Assembly: GCA_963773635.1 (NCBI GenBank)
Contig: CAVZBW010000005.1
Span: 2,418,001-2,482,000, forward strand
Reading direction: 5' to 3'
DNA length: 64,000 nucleotides
From: CAVZBW01 sp963773635
GTDB taxonomy: Bacteria; Actinomycetota; Acidimicrobiia; Acidimicrobiales; RAAP-2
Below are positions 44,057 through 52,622 of the stretch, one piece after another. The notes below the pieces were generated by a model, which worked only from the letters and a program-made list of their open reading frames with translations, searched no databases and was not told the origin of the DNA. The position numbers were made by a program, and so were the translations under genes. Every line of letters starts with the position of its first letter. Positions within the stretch are counted from its first letter, which is position 1.

Positions 44057-45016
44057 GTGCCCGAACGAGCCTGGGGTTGGTCGGACGTTCCCGATCTCAC
44101 GGGCAGGACCGCCATCGTCACGGGCGCCAACAGCGGTGTCGGCCTCGAGACGGCGGTCGGGCTGGCCGCCCATGGGGCGAGGGTGGTCATGGCCTGCCGC
44201 GACGAGGTCCGCGCCAAGGCGGCCGCCTTCCACATCCGCTCGGTCGTGGATGCGCCGGCCCTCGAGATCCTCACCCTCGATCTGGCGAGCCTGGAGTCCG
44301 TCCGACGCGCCGCCGAGGAGTACTCGGGAGGGCACGATCGTCTCGACGTCCTCGTCAACAACGCCGCGATCATGGGACCTCCCCGCCTCTCCTCCACCGA
44401 CGGCTACGAGTTGCAGTACGCCACCAACCATCTCGGTCACTACGCCCTCACCGGGCTCCTGTTGCCGAGCCTGCTCCAGACCCCCGGGGCGAGGGTGGTC
44501 ACGGTCACCTCGCCGATGCACCGCATGGGGCGATTCAACGGCACCGATCCCGCCCACCCCGAGCGCTACCGCCGATGGACCGCCTACGGGACGTCCAAGC
44601 TCGCCAACCTGCTCTTTACCAACGAGCTCGAACGCCGGCTCGAACAAGCACGCGCCGACGCGCTCGCGGTGGCGGCACACCCCGGCTGGACGCGCACCAA
44701 CCTCCTGGCCAGTGGGCCCCTGACCGGTCGCCCCGGGTACGCGCAGCGGATCGGCCGCATGGCCAGTCGCTGGTTGGGTCACTCGGCCACGAGCGGCGCC
44801 CAGCCGATCCTGCGGGCGGCCACGGCCACCGATGTCCGGGGCGGCGAGTGCTACGGGCCGGGAGGGCCGCTCCAGCTCGTCGGGCCGGCGACCCGGGTGG
44901 GCTCGAGCCCGGCGTCGCACCGGCGGGACCTGGCGGCCCGGCTGTGGGAGGACTCCGGGCGTCTGACCGGTGTCCGCTACGACCTGGACGAGGGTCCCCC
45001 GGGCCGGCGCAATTAG
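44057..45016 (+). CDS. short-chain dehydrogenase/reductase (retinol-dehydrogenase-like)
   Basis: The 319-residue SDR shows TGANSGVGLETA (TGxxxGxG cofactor motif), LDVLVNNAAIMGPP (NNAG-like), and YGTSKLAN (YxxxK catalytic pair) with TVTSPMHRMG providing the Ser. The length and the HPGWTRTNL motif resemble the WWOX/retinol dehydrogenase group, acting on lipophilic alcohols or ketones with NADP. GTG 44057 has AAGGAGG only two bases upstream, so the true start might be slightly later. The substrate is unknown. Confidence 0.87.
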   Translation: MPERAWGWSDVPDLTGRTAIVTGANSGVGLETAVGLAAHGARVVMACRDEVRAKAAAFHIRSVVDAPALEILTLDLASLESVRRAAEEYSGGHDRLDVLVNNAAIMGPPRLSSTDGYELQYATNHLGHYALTGLLLPSLLQTPGARVVTVTSPMHRMGRFNGTDPAHPERYRRWTAYGTSKLANLLFTNELERRLEQARADALAVAAHPGWTRTNLLASGPLTGRPGYAQRIGRMASRWLGHSATSGAQPILRAATATDVRGGECYGPGGPLQLVGPATRVGSSPASHRRDLAARLWEDSGRLTGVRYDLDEGPPGRRN

Positions 45017-45097
45017 CATGACCGCGGCCCCGACGGGCGGAGCCCAGCGGCCCGCCGACCGACTGCCGGCCGGCGGGCGAGAAAGCAGGTGGTGGAC

Positions 45098-46276
45098 ATG
45101 GCGACCGCGGTGATCGTCGACGCCGTTCGCACCCCGGGTGGCAAGCGCAACGGCAAGCTTCGGGGTTGGCACGCCGTCGATCTCGCCTCCGAGCCGTTGA
45201 TCGCTCTGCAGCGCCGCAACGACCTCGACCCGGCACTCGTCGAGGACGTGCTCATGGGTTGCGTCATGCAGGTGAGCGAGCAGGCTCTCAACGTCGGGCG
45301 CAACGCGGTGCTGGCCGCAGGATGGCCCGAGTCGGTGCCGGCGACGACCATCGATCGCCAATGCGGGTCCTCGCAACAGGCGCTGCACTTCGCCGCGCAG
45401 GGTGTCATGGCCGGTGCCTACGACATCGTCGTGGCGGGTGGCGTCGAGGCCATGACCCACACCCCCATGGGTGCATCGGTCGTGCGAGAGCTCGGGTTCC
45501 CCTTCGGGCCGAGGGTGCGCGACCGCTATGCGGAGCAGGGTGGGCTCGTGAGCCAGGGCATCGCCGCCGAGCTGATCGCCGATCGCTGGGGGCTCTCCCG
45601 CGAGGACCTCGACGCGTTTGGGGCCCGCAGCCAGCAGCTGGCGGTGCAGGCAACCGAGGAGGGTCGGTTCGCCAAGGAGATCGTTGCGCTCGCGGTGCGA
45701 GACGACGAGGGCAACGAGACCGACGAGGTGCTCGATCGAGACGAGGGGATCCGCCCCGACACGACGGTCGAGCGGCTGGCGACGCTCCGGCCCGCCTTTC
45801 GGGAGGACGGCAAGATCACGGCGGGCAACTCTTCGCAGATCACCGACGGGGCCGCCGCCGTGCTGATCATGAGCGAAGAGCGCGCCAACGCCCTCGGGTA
45901 CCGGCCCAGGGCACGGTTTCACCGCTTTGCCGTGGTCGGGGTGGACCCGATCACGATGCTGACCGGCCCGATCCCGGCCACCCGGCTCGTGCTCGAGCGG
46001 GCCAAGATGCGCCTCGAGGACATCGACCTGGTGGAGATCAACGAGGCGTTTGCCTCGGTCATCCTGGCGTGGGACAAGGAGCTGCGTCCCGACATGACCA
46101 AGGTCAACGTCAACGGCGGGGCGATCGCGCTGGGCCACCCGCTGGGTGCGAGTGGAGCCAAGCTGGCGGCCACCCTGCTCAACGAGCTGGAGCGGACCGG
46201 CGGACGCTACGGCCTGCTCACCATGTGCGAGGGCGGGGGCATGGCCAACGCCACCATCCTCGAGCGTCTCGGCTGA
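45098..46276 (+). CDS. thiolase (acetyl-CoA acyltransferase)
   Basis: The 392-residue thiolase has all the catalytic elements: the nucleophilic Cys in RQCGSSQQALH (about residue 89), NEAFASVIL, GGAIALGHPLGASGA (His) and MCEGGGMANATI (second Cys). It performs the last step of beta-oxidation (3-ketoacyl-CoA to acyl-CoA plus acetyl-CoA) or the reverse condensation. ATG 45098 has AGGTGG upstream; two in-frame GTG codons precede it. It may work with the preceding SDR gene in lipid or side-chain oxidation. Confidence 0.92.
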   Translation: MATAVIVDAVRTPGGKRNGKLRGWHAVDLASEPLIALQRRNDLDPALVEDVLMGCVMQVSEQALNVGRNAVLAAGWPESVPATTIDRQCGSSQQALHFAAQGVMAGAYDIVVAGGVEAMTHTPMGASVVRELGFPFGPRVRDRYAEQGGLVSQGIAAELIADRWGLSREDLDAFGARSQQLAVQATEEGRFAKEIVALAVRDDEGNETDEVLDRDEGIRPDTTVERLATLRPAFREDGKITAGNSSQITDGAAAVLIMSEERANALGYRPRARFHRFAVVGVDPITMLTGPIPATRLVLERAKMRLEDIDLVEINEAFASVILAWDKELRPDMTKVNVNGGAIALGHPLGASGAKLAATLLNELERTGGRYGLLTMCEGGGMANATILERLG

Positions 46277-46298
46277 CCTCCCCGCGACGTTGCGGCAT

Positions 46299-46319
46299 CC
46301 CTCGGCAGGTTGCCGGGGG
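46299..46319. terminator. hairpin between convergent thiolase and crgA genes
   Basis: CCCTCGGCA (46299-46307) pairs with TGCCGGGGG (46311-46319), one G-T wobble, with a three-base loop, in the 72-bp space between converging genes. Confidence 0.45.
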
Positions 46320-46348
46320 CACCGCTCGAGGCCTGGGCCGGCCCGGGG

Positions 46349-46723
46349 TCAGCGGTAACGGGTGGCGACCAGGAAGCCGGTGAGGAGCAGGCCCAGCCCG
46401 CCGACCAGGTACCAGCCGGACACCGAGCCCGGCAACACGCTCAGGTAGTTGAGCAGGATCATCAAGACGCCCAGGAGCAGCAGGACGAGGATCGCCACCC
46501 CGTGCCACACCGGGCTCCGGCGGACCTTGCGCGGGAGGGGCGGGGTGTAGCGACCGCTCACCTCCGGTGGGGTGTACCGCCCGACTCGGGAACCACCTTT
46601 GGATCCCGAGCTCCTCGACGGCTCGCGCTTGGTCGACGCTGCGCCCTTGGAGCCGGCCCGGCCGGCAGCCGAGCGGCCCTTGCGCTGTGCCCGACCCGGA
46701 CCCGACGAAGACTTGGACGCCAC
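46349..46723 (-). CDS. crgA: cell division protein CrgA
   Basis: The product is about 124 residues: a basic Ser/Lys-rich N terminus, the duplicated GRYTPP motif followed by PPLPRKVRRSPVWH, and two transmembrane helices (VAILVLLLLGVLMILLNYL and WYLVGGLGLLLTGFLVATRY). This is the CrgA architecture: an actinobacterial membrane protein that bridges FtsZ, FtsQ and septal synthases. It is longer than the usual 90 residues because of the basic extension. GTG 46723 is the likely start. Position beside pabA and pknB matches Mycobacterium. Confidence 0.9.
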   Translation of the reverse strand: MASKSSSGPGRAQRKGRSAAGRAGSKGAASTKREPSRSSGSKGGSRVGRYTPPEVSGRYTPPLPRKVRRSPVWHGVAILVLLLLGVLMILLNYLSVLPGSVSGWYLVGGLGLLLTGFLVATRYR

Positions 46724-46769
46724 CTCGGGGAGATTACCGACCCTCCCGGCGCTTGTACGATCGCTGGGG

Positions 46770-47366
46770 ATGGGTGCACGGATCCTCGTCATCGACAATT
46801 ACGACTCCTTCGTCTACAACCTGGTGCAGGAGTTGGGGGAGCTCGGGGCCGAGCCCGAGGTCTTCCGCAACGACGCCATCGAGGTCGACGCCATCCGCCG
46901 GTCCCGGCCGGACGCCGTCGTGATCTCCCCGGGCCCCGGACGGCCCGAGAGCGCAGGGATCAGCATGCAGGCCGTCGTGGACATCGGCAGCACCATCCCG
47001 CTGCTCGGGGTGTGCCTGGGGCACCAGTGCATCGGCCAGGTCTTTGGCGGGCGGATCGTGGCCGCTCCCGCCCTGATGCACGGCAAGACGTCGGAGATCC
47101 ACCACGACGGCTTGGGGATCTTCCGCGGCCTGCCCAACCCCTTTGTCGCGACGCGCTACCACTCCCTGGTGGTGGCGCCCGACTCCATCTCCCCCGAGCT
47201 GGACGTCACGGCGAGGACGTCCGACGGGGTGATCATGGGGGTGCGGCACCGGACGCTTCCCATCGAGGGCGTCCAGTTCCACCCCGAGTCGATCCTCACG
47301 CCGAGCGGCCCGACGCTCCTCGCCAACTTCCTCGAGCAGCTGACCTTCGAGGGGGCCGCCCGCTAG
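46770..47366 (+). CDS. pabA: anthranilate/aminodeoxychorismate synthase glutamine amidotransferase component
   Basis: The 198-residue class I glutamine amidotransferase has DNYDSFVYNLVQ at the start, VVISPGPGRPESAG, the nucleophile Cys in LLGVCLGHQCIGQ, and the catalytic His and Glu in GVQFHPESILT. It releases ammonia from glutamine for a TrpE- or PabB-type partner, making anthranilate or aminodeoxychorismate (tryptophan or folate synthesis). No partner gene is adjacent, as also in the syntenic mycobacterial locus, so trpG versus pabA is undecided. It is divergent from crgA. Confidence 0.9.
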   Translation: MGARILVIDNYDSFVYNLVQELGELGAEPEVFRNDAIEVDAIRRSRPDAVVISPGPGRPESAGISMQAVVDIGSTIPLLGVCLGHQCIGQVFGGRIVAAPALMHGKTSEIHHDGLGIFRGLPNPFVATRYHSLVVAPDSISPELDVTARTSDGVIMGVRHRTLPIEGVQFHPESILTPSGPTLLANFLEQLTFEGAAR

Positions 47367-47376
47367 CGCTCGGACC

Positions 47377-47413
47377 CGGATCGGCGGCGAGCCCGAAGCC
47401 GCCGGCAGATCCG
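47377..47413. terminator. nested hairpin between convergent pabA and pknB genes
   Basis: An outer stem CGGATC/GATCCG (47377-47382, 47408-47413) encloses an inner stem GGCGGC/GCCGCC (47383-47388, 47398-47403). It lies between two converging stops. Confidence 0.5.
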
Positions 47414-47417
47414 ACCG

Positions 47418-49250
47418 CTACGTGCCGGGGATGGTGGGCAGCGTGAAGGACGTGCTCGTGCTGGTCGTCGGCGCCGACGTGGTCGTCGGGGCCGTCGTCG
47501 GAGTCGTAGTGGTCTGCGGCGGTGCGGTCGTCGGAGTGGTGGTCGGCGGCGGCGCCGTCGTCGTGGTGGCGGGCGCGCCGGACGAGACGATGAGGTTCAC
47601 CGTGTATCCCTTGGGAACGCTGTTGCCCGCCGGCGGGTCCGTGCCGATCACGATGCCGGCGGGGTACTGGTTCGACGTCTGGGAGATGGTGTTGCCCACC
47701 TGCAGACCTGCGTTGGACAGCACCGCGCCCGCGGTCCCCGGCTGGTCCCCAGCAACCGAGGGGATGGCGACCGAGGTCTGTCCTGCCGAGACGGTCAGGG
47801 CGATCACCGAGTTCTGCGCGATCCGCGTGCCTCCCGCGGGGGTCTGACGGATCACCGTGTTCACCGCCGTGTTGCTCTGTTGGGAGTTGACGGTGAAGCG
47901 CAGGTGGTGGGCCCGCAGTGTCGATTCCGCGTTGGGGAGGAGTTGGTTGGTGACATCGGGCACGGTCACCTGCACCGGCCCGCCGCTCACGTAGAGCGTG
48001 ACGTCGGAGCCCTTGGTCGCCGACGACTTGGCCGGCGGCTGGGTCCGGACGACCGTCCCGGACGCCTGGTTGCTCGTGACGTTCTGCGTACCCGTGACGT
48101 GGAATCCGTCCCTGGCCAGGGTATACGTCGCCGCCGCCACCGTCTGGCCCGTCACATCCGGGACGACGACCGAGGGGCCGGAGTTCCAGTAGCCGAGGGC
48201 CTGTCCGAGGAAATAGATGATGATGCCGAGCACCACGACGAGCGCGACGAGGAGCAATGCGAGGCGCCGCACTCGCCTGCGAGAGGACTCGGCGGCCCGG
48301 TCGGGGTGGCCGTCGACGGCCGGCAGGGCCTGCGTCCCGGGGACCTGGCTCACTGGCTGGGTCACGCCGACCGGGGCCATGACCCCGGTCGCGGCAATGG
48401 GCTCCGCGTTGACCGGCAGGCCGTCGCTGAAGCGCAGCAGGTCGGCTCGGAGCTCCTCGGCCGTGGCGTAGCGCTGGTCCGGCGACTTGGCCATCGCCTT
48501 CATCACGATGTTCTCGAGCGGGACCGGGATCGCCGGGTTGAGCTCTCTCGGCATCGGGGGGACGTCGCGGACGTGCTTGGAGGCGACCGCCACCGGCGTC
48601 TCGCCCTGGAACGGCGGCCGTCCCGTCAGCATCTCGAAGAGCACGACCCCGAGCGAGTAGATGTCGCTGCGAGCGTCGACACCGTGGCCCTCGGCCTGCT
48701 CCGGCGAGAAGTAGGTGGCCGTGCCCATGACGGCCCCCGTCTGGGTGAGGCTCTCCTCGGTGTTGACCGCCCGGGCGATGCCGAAGTCGGTGACCTTGAC
48801 CCCGCCACCCTCGGCGATCAAGACGTTGCCGGGCTTGACGTCGCGGTGAACCACGCCGCGCCGGTGGGCGTAGTCGAGCGCGGCGGCAACCGGGGCGCCG
48901 ATCGTTGCGGCCCGGATCGGGTCCATGGCGCCCGAGTCCCGCAGGATCATGGAGAGGGGCTGCCCGTCGATGTACTCCATGACGATGAAGTACGTCCCGT
49001 CGTCCTCGCCCCAGTCATAGACCTGGACGATGTTGTGGTGGGCGAGGTTGGCGGCGGCCTGGGCCTCTCTCCGGAACCGCTCGACGAAGGTCCGGTCCAC
49101 CGACAGCTCGGGGAACAGGACCTTCAGCGCCACGGTCCGATCCAGCAGCCGGTCCCTCGCCCGGTAGACGTCGGCCATTCCCCCGCGCGCGATCAGGTGC
49201 GTGAGCTCGTATCGGTCGGAAAAGACCCGCGAGGTCTGTGTCGGCTCCAT
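47418..49250 (-). CDS. pknB: PknB-type Ser/Thr protein kinase with PASTA domains
   Basis: The product has 610 residues. The kinase domain (10-275) has the glycine loop IARGGMADVY, VALKVLF (Lys), HRDVKPGN and DFGIARA, with the activation-loop GTATYFSPEQ. A single TM helix (LALLLVALVVVLGIIIYFLG) follows, then three PASTA repeats (VPDVTGQTV, VPDVTNQLL, IPSVAGDQP) that sense peptidoglycan fragments. The end is a Thr/Pro-rich tail of about 60 residues, absent from M. tuberculosis PknB. It phosphorylates cell-wall and division targets, including FHA proteins; PstP reverses this. It is last in the fhaA-fhaB-pstP-pknB unit. Confidence 0.93.
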   Translation of the reverse strand: MEPTQTSRVFSDRYELTHLIARGGMADVYRARDRLLDRTVALKVLFPELSVDRTFVERFRREAQAAANLAHHNIVQVYDWGEDDGTYFIVMEYIDGQPLSMILRDSGAMDPIRAATIGAPVAAALDYAHRRGVVHRDVKPGNVLIAEGGGVKVTDFGIARAVNTEESLTQTGAVMGTATYFSPEQAEGHGVDARSDIYSLGVVLFEMLTGRPPFQGETPVAVASKHVRDVPPMPRELNPAIPVPLENIVMKAMAKSPDQRYATAEELRADLLRFSDGLPVNAEPIAATGVMAPVGVTQPVSQVPGTQALPAVDGHPDRAAESSRRRVRRLALLLVALVVVLGIIIYFLGQALGYWNSGPSVVVPDVTGQTVAAATYTLARDGFHVTGTQNVTSNQASGTVVRTQPPAKSSATKGSDVTLYVSGGPVQVTVPDVTNQLLPNAESTLRAHHLRFTVNSQQSNTAVNTVIRQTPAGGTRIAQNSVIALTVSAGQTSVAIPSVAGDQPGTAGAVLSNAGLQVGNTISQTSNQYPAGIVIGTDPPAGNSVPKGYTVNLIVSSGAPATTTTAPPPTTTPTTAPPQTTTTPTTAPTTTSAPTTSTSTSFTLPTIPGT

Positions 49251-49310
49251 ACCGCTCCAGAGCCTAGGCGGTCGTCATACAGGCGCCCTGGTCATGAACG
49301 GCCTGCTGCC

Positions 49311-50948
49311 TCATGGTCCAGTGGGAGGGGCCGTGGTGGTCGTCACGGAGGTATCGGTCGTCGGCAACGTGGTGGTGGTCGCCGGGGGTGCCGTGGTGGG
49401 GACGCTCGGAGCCTGGTTCCCGGCAAACGGTCCCGATCCGTTGGAGAGCTGCTGCTGGGAGATCTCCTCCTGGCGCAGGTTGTTGACGTAACCACGAGCG
49501 GCGGAGAGGTTGGGTTCGACCACCTGGCCCTTGACGGTCGAGACGTCGATGGCGGGTATCTGCGTCGTCGTGACGCCGGTCCGATCGACGACGTGGGGTT
49601 TGAACCACAACACGCCGCCGGGACGACCCTGGTAGATGACCAGTTGGTTCTGGTCCACGGTGACGTAGTAGGCGTCCATGGCGTACCAACGGACGAAGTA
49701 GTAGGCGCCGGCGACGACCCCTGCGAAGAGCAGCACGAACAAGACCACCCGGAGGGTGATAGCCCTCGGCTGCCGGCGACGCCGGCGACGCCGGCTCTCT
49801 CGCTTGGCCTTGGCGTCGGGCCTGCGTGGCGGCGGCGGGGCGCCGGGTGCGACGACGATCCCGGTCGTCGACGGTGGCGCGGCCACCGCCGTGCTCGTGG
49901 CCCGGGTTCGGTCGCCGGATCGCATCCCGTTGGCGGTGGCCGATCCGACCGCGGGGACAACCGAGGTGACCCCTTCGTCGTTCCGGGGAAACGGGGATCC
50001 GGAGGATCCCGGGCCGCCGGCCCGGTCGTCCGGCGCCGTCGCGGGACCGGCCGCCCCGGCGCCCGAGCCCGTGTGCGGATCGCCCGCGGGAGTCGCAGCG
50101 GGCGGGCCCGGCGGATCGGCGCCGGCAACGGCCTCGTCGGCGGCCGCGGTGGCTGCTCCGGCCCCCGCGGCGAGGGCCGTGGCGGCAGCCGGCCGTGAGG
50201 GCCGCGGCGAACCGTCGCCCTCCTCGCCGACGAGCACGTCGACGACCACCACCGTGATGTTGTCGTTGCCGCCGTGCTGGTTGGCCAGGTCCACGAGGAC
50301 CCTTGCGGCATCCGAGGGATCGCTCCGTTCCCCCAGGAGGTCCGCGATCTCGACATCGGAGACCTCGTTGGTCAGTCCGTCACTGCACAGGAGCAACCGG
50401 TCGCCGGTCTTGAGGTCCAGCTCCCAGAGGTCGACGTCCACGCCGGGACCCACACCCAGCGCCCGGGTGAGGATGTGGCGGTGGGGATGCACCGCCGCCT
50501 CCTGCTCGGTCATGGCCCCTTGGCGAACCCGCTCCTCGGCGAGGCTGTGGTCCGAGGTGACCTGAGAGAGCTGCCCATCGGCAAAGACGTAGGCCCGGGA
50601 GTCTCCGACGTTGGCCAGGGCCAGCACGTCGCGGCCCTCTGTTCCCTGGACGAGGGCGGCCACGGTCAGCGTCGTGCCCATCCCCCGCAGGTCCGCCTGC
50701 TCCTGCCCCTCGGTCCAGACTGCCTGATTCGCCGCGCCGATCGCGTCGACCAGCCCTTGGGCAGACGGCTGCCGATCAAACGCCTGGCGCAGCGACTGGA
50801 CGGCCAGCCGGGAGGCCACCTCGCCCCCGACGTGGCCCCCCATGCCGTCCGCCACCGCAAAGAGGTTGGAGGTCTCGAGCGCCAGGTCCTGGTTGTTGCT
50901 CCGGACGCGCCCGACGTCGCTCGCCGAACCCGACCGCAGGACCGTCAC
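49311..50948 (-). CDS. pstP: PstP-type PP2C Ser/Thr protein phosphatase
   Basis: The product has 545 residues. The N-terminal PP2C domain (1-235) shows RSNNQD, FAVADGMGGHVGGE, NVGDSRAYVF, LLCSDGLTNEV and GGNDNITVVVVD, the metal-binding Asp set. A Pro/Ala/Gly-rich linker of about 150 residues, a basic patch (RRRRRRR), one TM helix (VVLFVLLFAGVVAGAYYFV), a short extracytoplasmic domain and a Thr-rich tail follow. It dephosphorylates PknB and its substrates. The GTG start overlaps the fhaB stop (GTGA). Confidence 0.93.
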   Translation of the reverse strand: MTVLRSGSASDVGRVRSNNQDLALETSNLFAVADGMGGHVGGEVASRLAVQSLRQAFDRQPSAQGLVDAIGAANQAVWTEGQEQADLRGMGTTLTVAALVQGTEGRDVLALANVGDSRAYVFADGQLSQVTSDHSLAEERVRQGAMTEQEAAVHPHRHILTRALGVGPGVDVDLWELDLKTGDRLLLCSDGLTNEVSDVEIADLLGERSDPSDAARVLVDLANQHGGNDNITVVVVDVLVGEEGDGSPRPSRPAAATALAAGAGAATAAADEAVAGADPPGPPAATPAGDPHTGSGAGAAGPATAPDDRAGGPGSSGSPFPRNDEGVTSVVPAVGSATANGMRSGDRTRATSTAVAAPPSTTGIVVAPGAPPPPRRPDAKAKRESRRRRRRRQPRAITLRVVLFVLLFAGVVAGAYYFVRWYAMDAYYVTVDQNQLVIYQGRPGGVLWFKPHVVDRTGVTTTQIPAIDVSTVKGQVVEPNLSAARGYVNNLRQEEISQQQLSNGSGPFAGNQAPSVPTTAPPATTTTLPTTDTSVTTTTAPPTGP

Positions 50949-51454
50949 TTGACGACCTCAAAGACCGTGGCCCCGACCTGGAGGAGGTCGCCACGGGAGA
51001 GCCGCACGGGACGTGCGATCTGCTCGGAGTTGACGAAGGTGCCGTTGGTCGACCCCAGGTCCTCGACCCACAGTTTGTCGGCGTCCCGGTAGAGGCGGGC
51101 GTGCGTGGACGAGGTGTAGGCGTCGTAGCTCGTCGAGATGCCGCAACCCGGATTGCGACCGAGCGTCACGTCGTCCTCGAGGTCGTACACGGCGCCCCGG
51201 TAGTCCGCCGGCTCGACCACCTCGAGGCGCAGCCGGCGGCGCTGGCGTCGACGGCTGCGGGTCTGCTGCCGTTCGGCCTTGCGCTCCGCCCTGGCCTGCT
51301 GACGGGGACCGGCCGGCCGAACCTCCACCCAGACGGCCCGGACGACCCGCAGGAAGAACAACCAGACGACGATGACCACCAGCCACTGGAGGGGCCGCAC
51401 GATGGCCGTGTAATTGGTGGTTGCGAGGATCCCCATCGGACCGCCTGGCGTCAC
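50945..51454 (-). CDS. fhaB: FhaB-like membrane-anchored FHA-domain protein
   Basis: The 169-residue protein has an N-terminal transmembrane helix (LQWLVVIVVWLFFLRVV), a basic linker (RSRRRQRRRLRLEVV), and a C-terminal FHA domain with TLGRNPGCGI, STHARLYR and DLGSTNGTFVN, the phosphothreonine-binding loop set. It is the FhaB/FipA homologue, a PknB-phosphorylated adaptor linking kinase signalling to septal growth. Start GTG 51454 overlaps the fhaA stop, and its own stop overlaps the pstP start. Confidence 0.9.
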   Translation of the reverse strand: MTPGGPMGILATTNYTAIVRPLQWLVVIVVWLFFLRVVRAVWVEVRPAGPRQQARAERKAERQQTRSRRRQRRRLRLEVVEPADYRGAVYDLEDDVTLGRNPGCGISTSYDAYTSSTHARLYRDADKLWVEDLGSTNGTFVNSEQIARPVRLSRGDLLQVGATVFEVVK

Positions 51455-52107
51455 GACATCTCGAAACGGAGGGTGGTCGAGCCGAGGGAGATCTCGTCGC
51501 CACTCTCCAGGCGCTGCTCACGAATCGGGACACCGTTGACCCGAGTCCCGTTCGTAGACCCGAGGTCGGCCACCATGACCTGGTCGCCCAACCGTCGTAC
51601 CTCGGCGTGTCGCCGGCTCACGTTGGGATCGGTGAGAACGATGTCGCACTCGGGCAGTCGCCCCATCACCACAGGCTCGGTGCCGACCGTGAGCCGCTGG
51701 CCGTCGGGCAGCACCAGCTCCGCGAAGACCAGGCCGTCGGGTCCCTCCACGACCTCGGCGCTGACCGTGAAGCGCCCGGGCCGGAGCCGGTTGCCCTCGA
51801 CGATCTCGACCTGCACCGGCCCAATAAAGGAGTACCCCTCGATCCGGGCGTGCTCCCGGGCCGCGTCGGCGAGCTCCCGGCACAGGGCGTCGAGGAAATT
51901 GCCGAACCGGTCCAGGTCCTCAGTGGCCAGCAGGACCATGAAGTAATTGGGCGCGATGAGGCCATGCACGCCGACCCGTCGGTGCAGGTCCATCTCTCGC
52001 GTCAGTCGCCGGCCGATCTCGACCGGCTGGAGGTTGCTCCTAAATGGCTTCGCCAACGTCTCCTCCACTAGACGCTCGAGACGCTGCTCGAACTCCTGGA
52101 GTCCCAT
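51451..52107 (-). CDS. fhaA: FhaA-like protein: DUF3662 plus FHA domain
   Basis: The 218-residue protein begins MGLQEFEQRLERLVEETLA and continues with the DUF3662/FhaA N-terminal domain (LQPVEIGRRLTREMDLHRRV, PNYFMVLLATED), then an FHA domain at the C terminus (VVMGRLPECDIVL, SRRHAEVRR, DLGSTNGTRVNG). It is shorter than mycobacterial FhaA, which has a long disordered middle. FhaA binds phosphorylated MurJ (MviN) and PknB and modulates peptidoglycan synthesis. It is the first gene of the four-gene unit; all junctions overlap except pstP-pknB. Confidence 0.9.
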   Translation of the reverse strand: MGLQEFEQRLERLVEETLAKPFRSNLQPVEIGRRLTREMDLHRRVGVHGLIAPNYFMVLLATEDLDRFGNFLDALCRELADAAREHARIEGYSFIGPVQVEIVEGNRLRPGRFTVSAEVVEGPDGLVFAELVLPDGQRLTVGTEPVVMGRLPECDIVLTDPNVSRRHAEVRRLGDQVMVADLGSTNGTRVNGVPIREQRLESGDEISLGSTTLRFEMS

Positions 52108-52319
52108 GGTTCGGATCAGCCTATCGGCAGCGCGTGACGTCTCCTGGCCGGCCTCCACTGCGCTACCGGCCAGGCCACGGCCCCTGCGGGAGCGATCTGC
52201 GCCGACTCGTCGGGCAGGTCGGACCCTGCGTCTGGCTCCAAACAGCCGCAGGGCGGTGCCCTGCGAGGCTTGACCGGATCTGGCCGGCTGTCGGGGTGGC
52301 TAATCTGGCTCGTCGCCCA

Positions 52320-52406
52320 GGGCGAGTGGCGGAATAGGCAGACGCGCAGGATTCAGGTTCCTGTGTCCGAGAGGATGTGGGGGTTCAAGTCCCCCCTCGC
52401 CCACCA
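52320..52406 (+). tRNA. tRNA-Leu (anticodon CAG)
   Basis: The acceptor stem GGGCGAG (52320-52326) pairs with CTCGCCC (52396-52402), and CCA is encoded (52404-52406). The anticodon stem CAGGA/TCCTG holds loop TTCAGGT with anticodon CAG. A long variable arm (GTGTCCGAGAGGATGT region) marks a class II leucine tRNA, and the T arm is GGGGGTTCAAGTCCCCC. It follows fhaA, as leuT does in Mycobacterium, and marks the start of the accessory region. Confidence 0.95.
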
Positions 52407-52622
52407 CGGTTCGGTCTCGATTGGTCGCCGGGAGACTCGCGAAACTCCTGGCAGATGGAGAATTGAACGAGTGAATGGGGTCCCCTTTGTGGGTGCGGGT
52501 GAAAGAACCGCGGACCATACCCCCTAAACGTTTGCGCATCACCGCAGTTCTGGCGATCCGGCGAAACCCGGGCGCGCTGAAGCGAGCGGGGGTTAGGGAA
52601 AGACCTCGAGCTAAAGCTCAGG

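Noticed and set aside
43925..46138. 737-codon open frame opposite the SDR and thiolase genes
   Set aside because: Antisense of clearly identified enzymes, no motif.
47880..50198. 772-codon open frame on the plus strand opposite pknB and pstP
   Set aside because: It is the antisense of kinase, PASTA and PP2C coding sequence; no recognisable domain.
52407..52622. search for the end repeats of the DDE transposase element behind tRNA-Leu
   Set aside because: No convincing inverted repeat partner found on the other side (54064-54120), so the element boundaries are not called.
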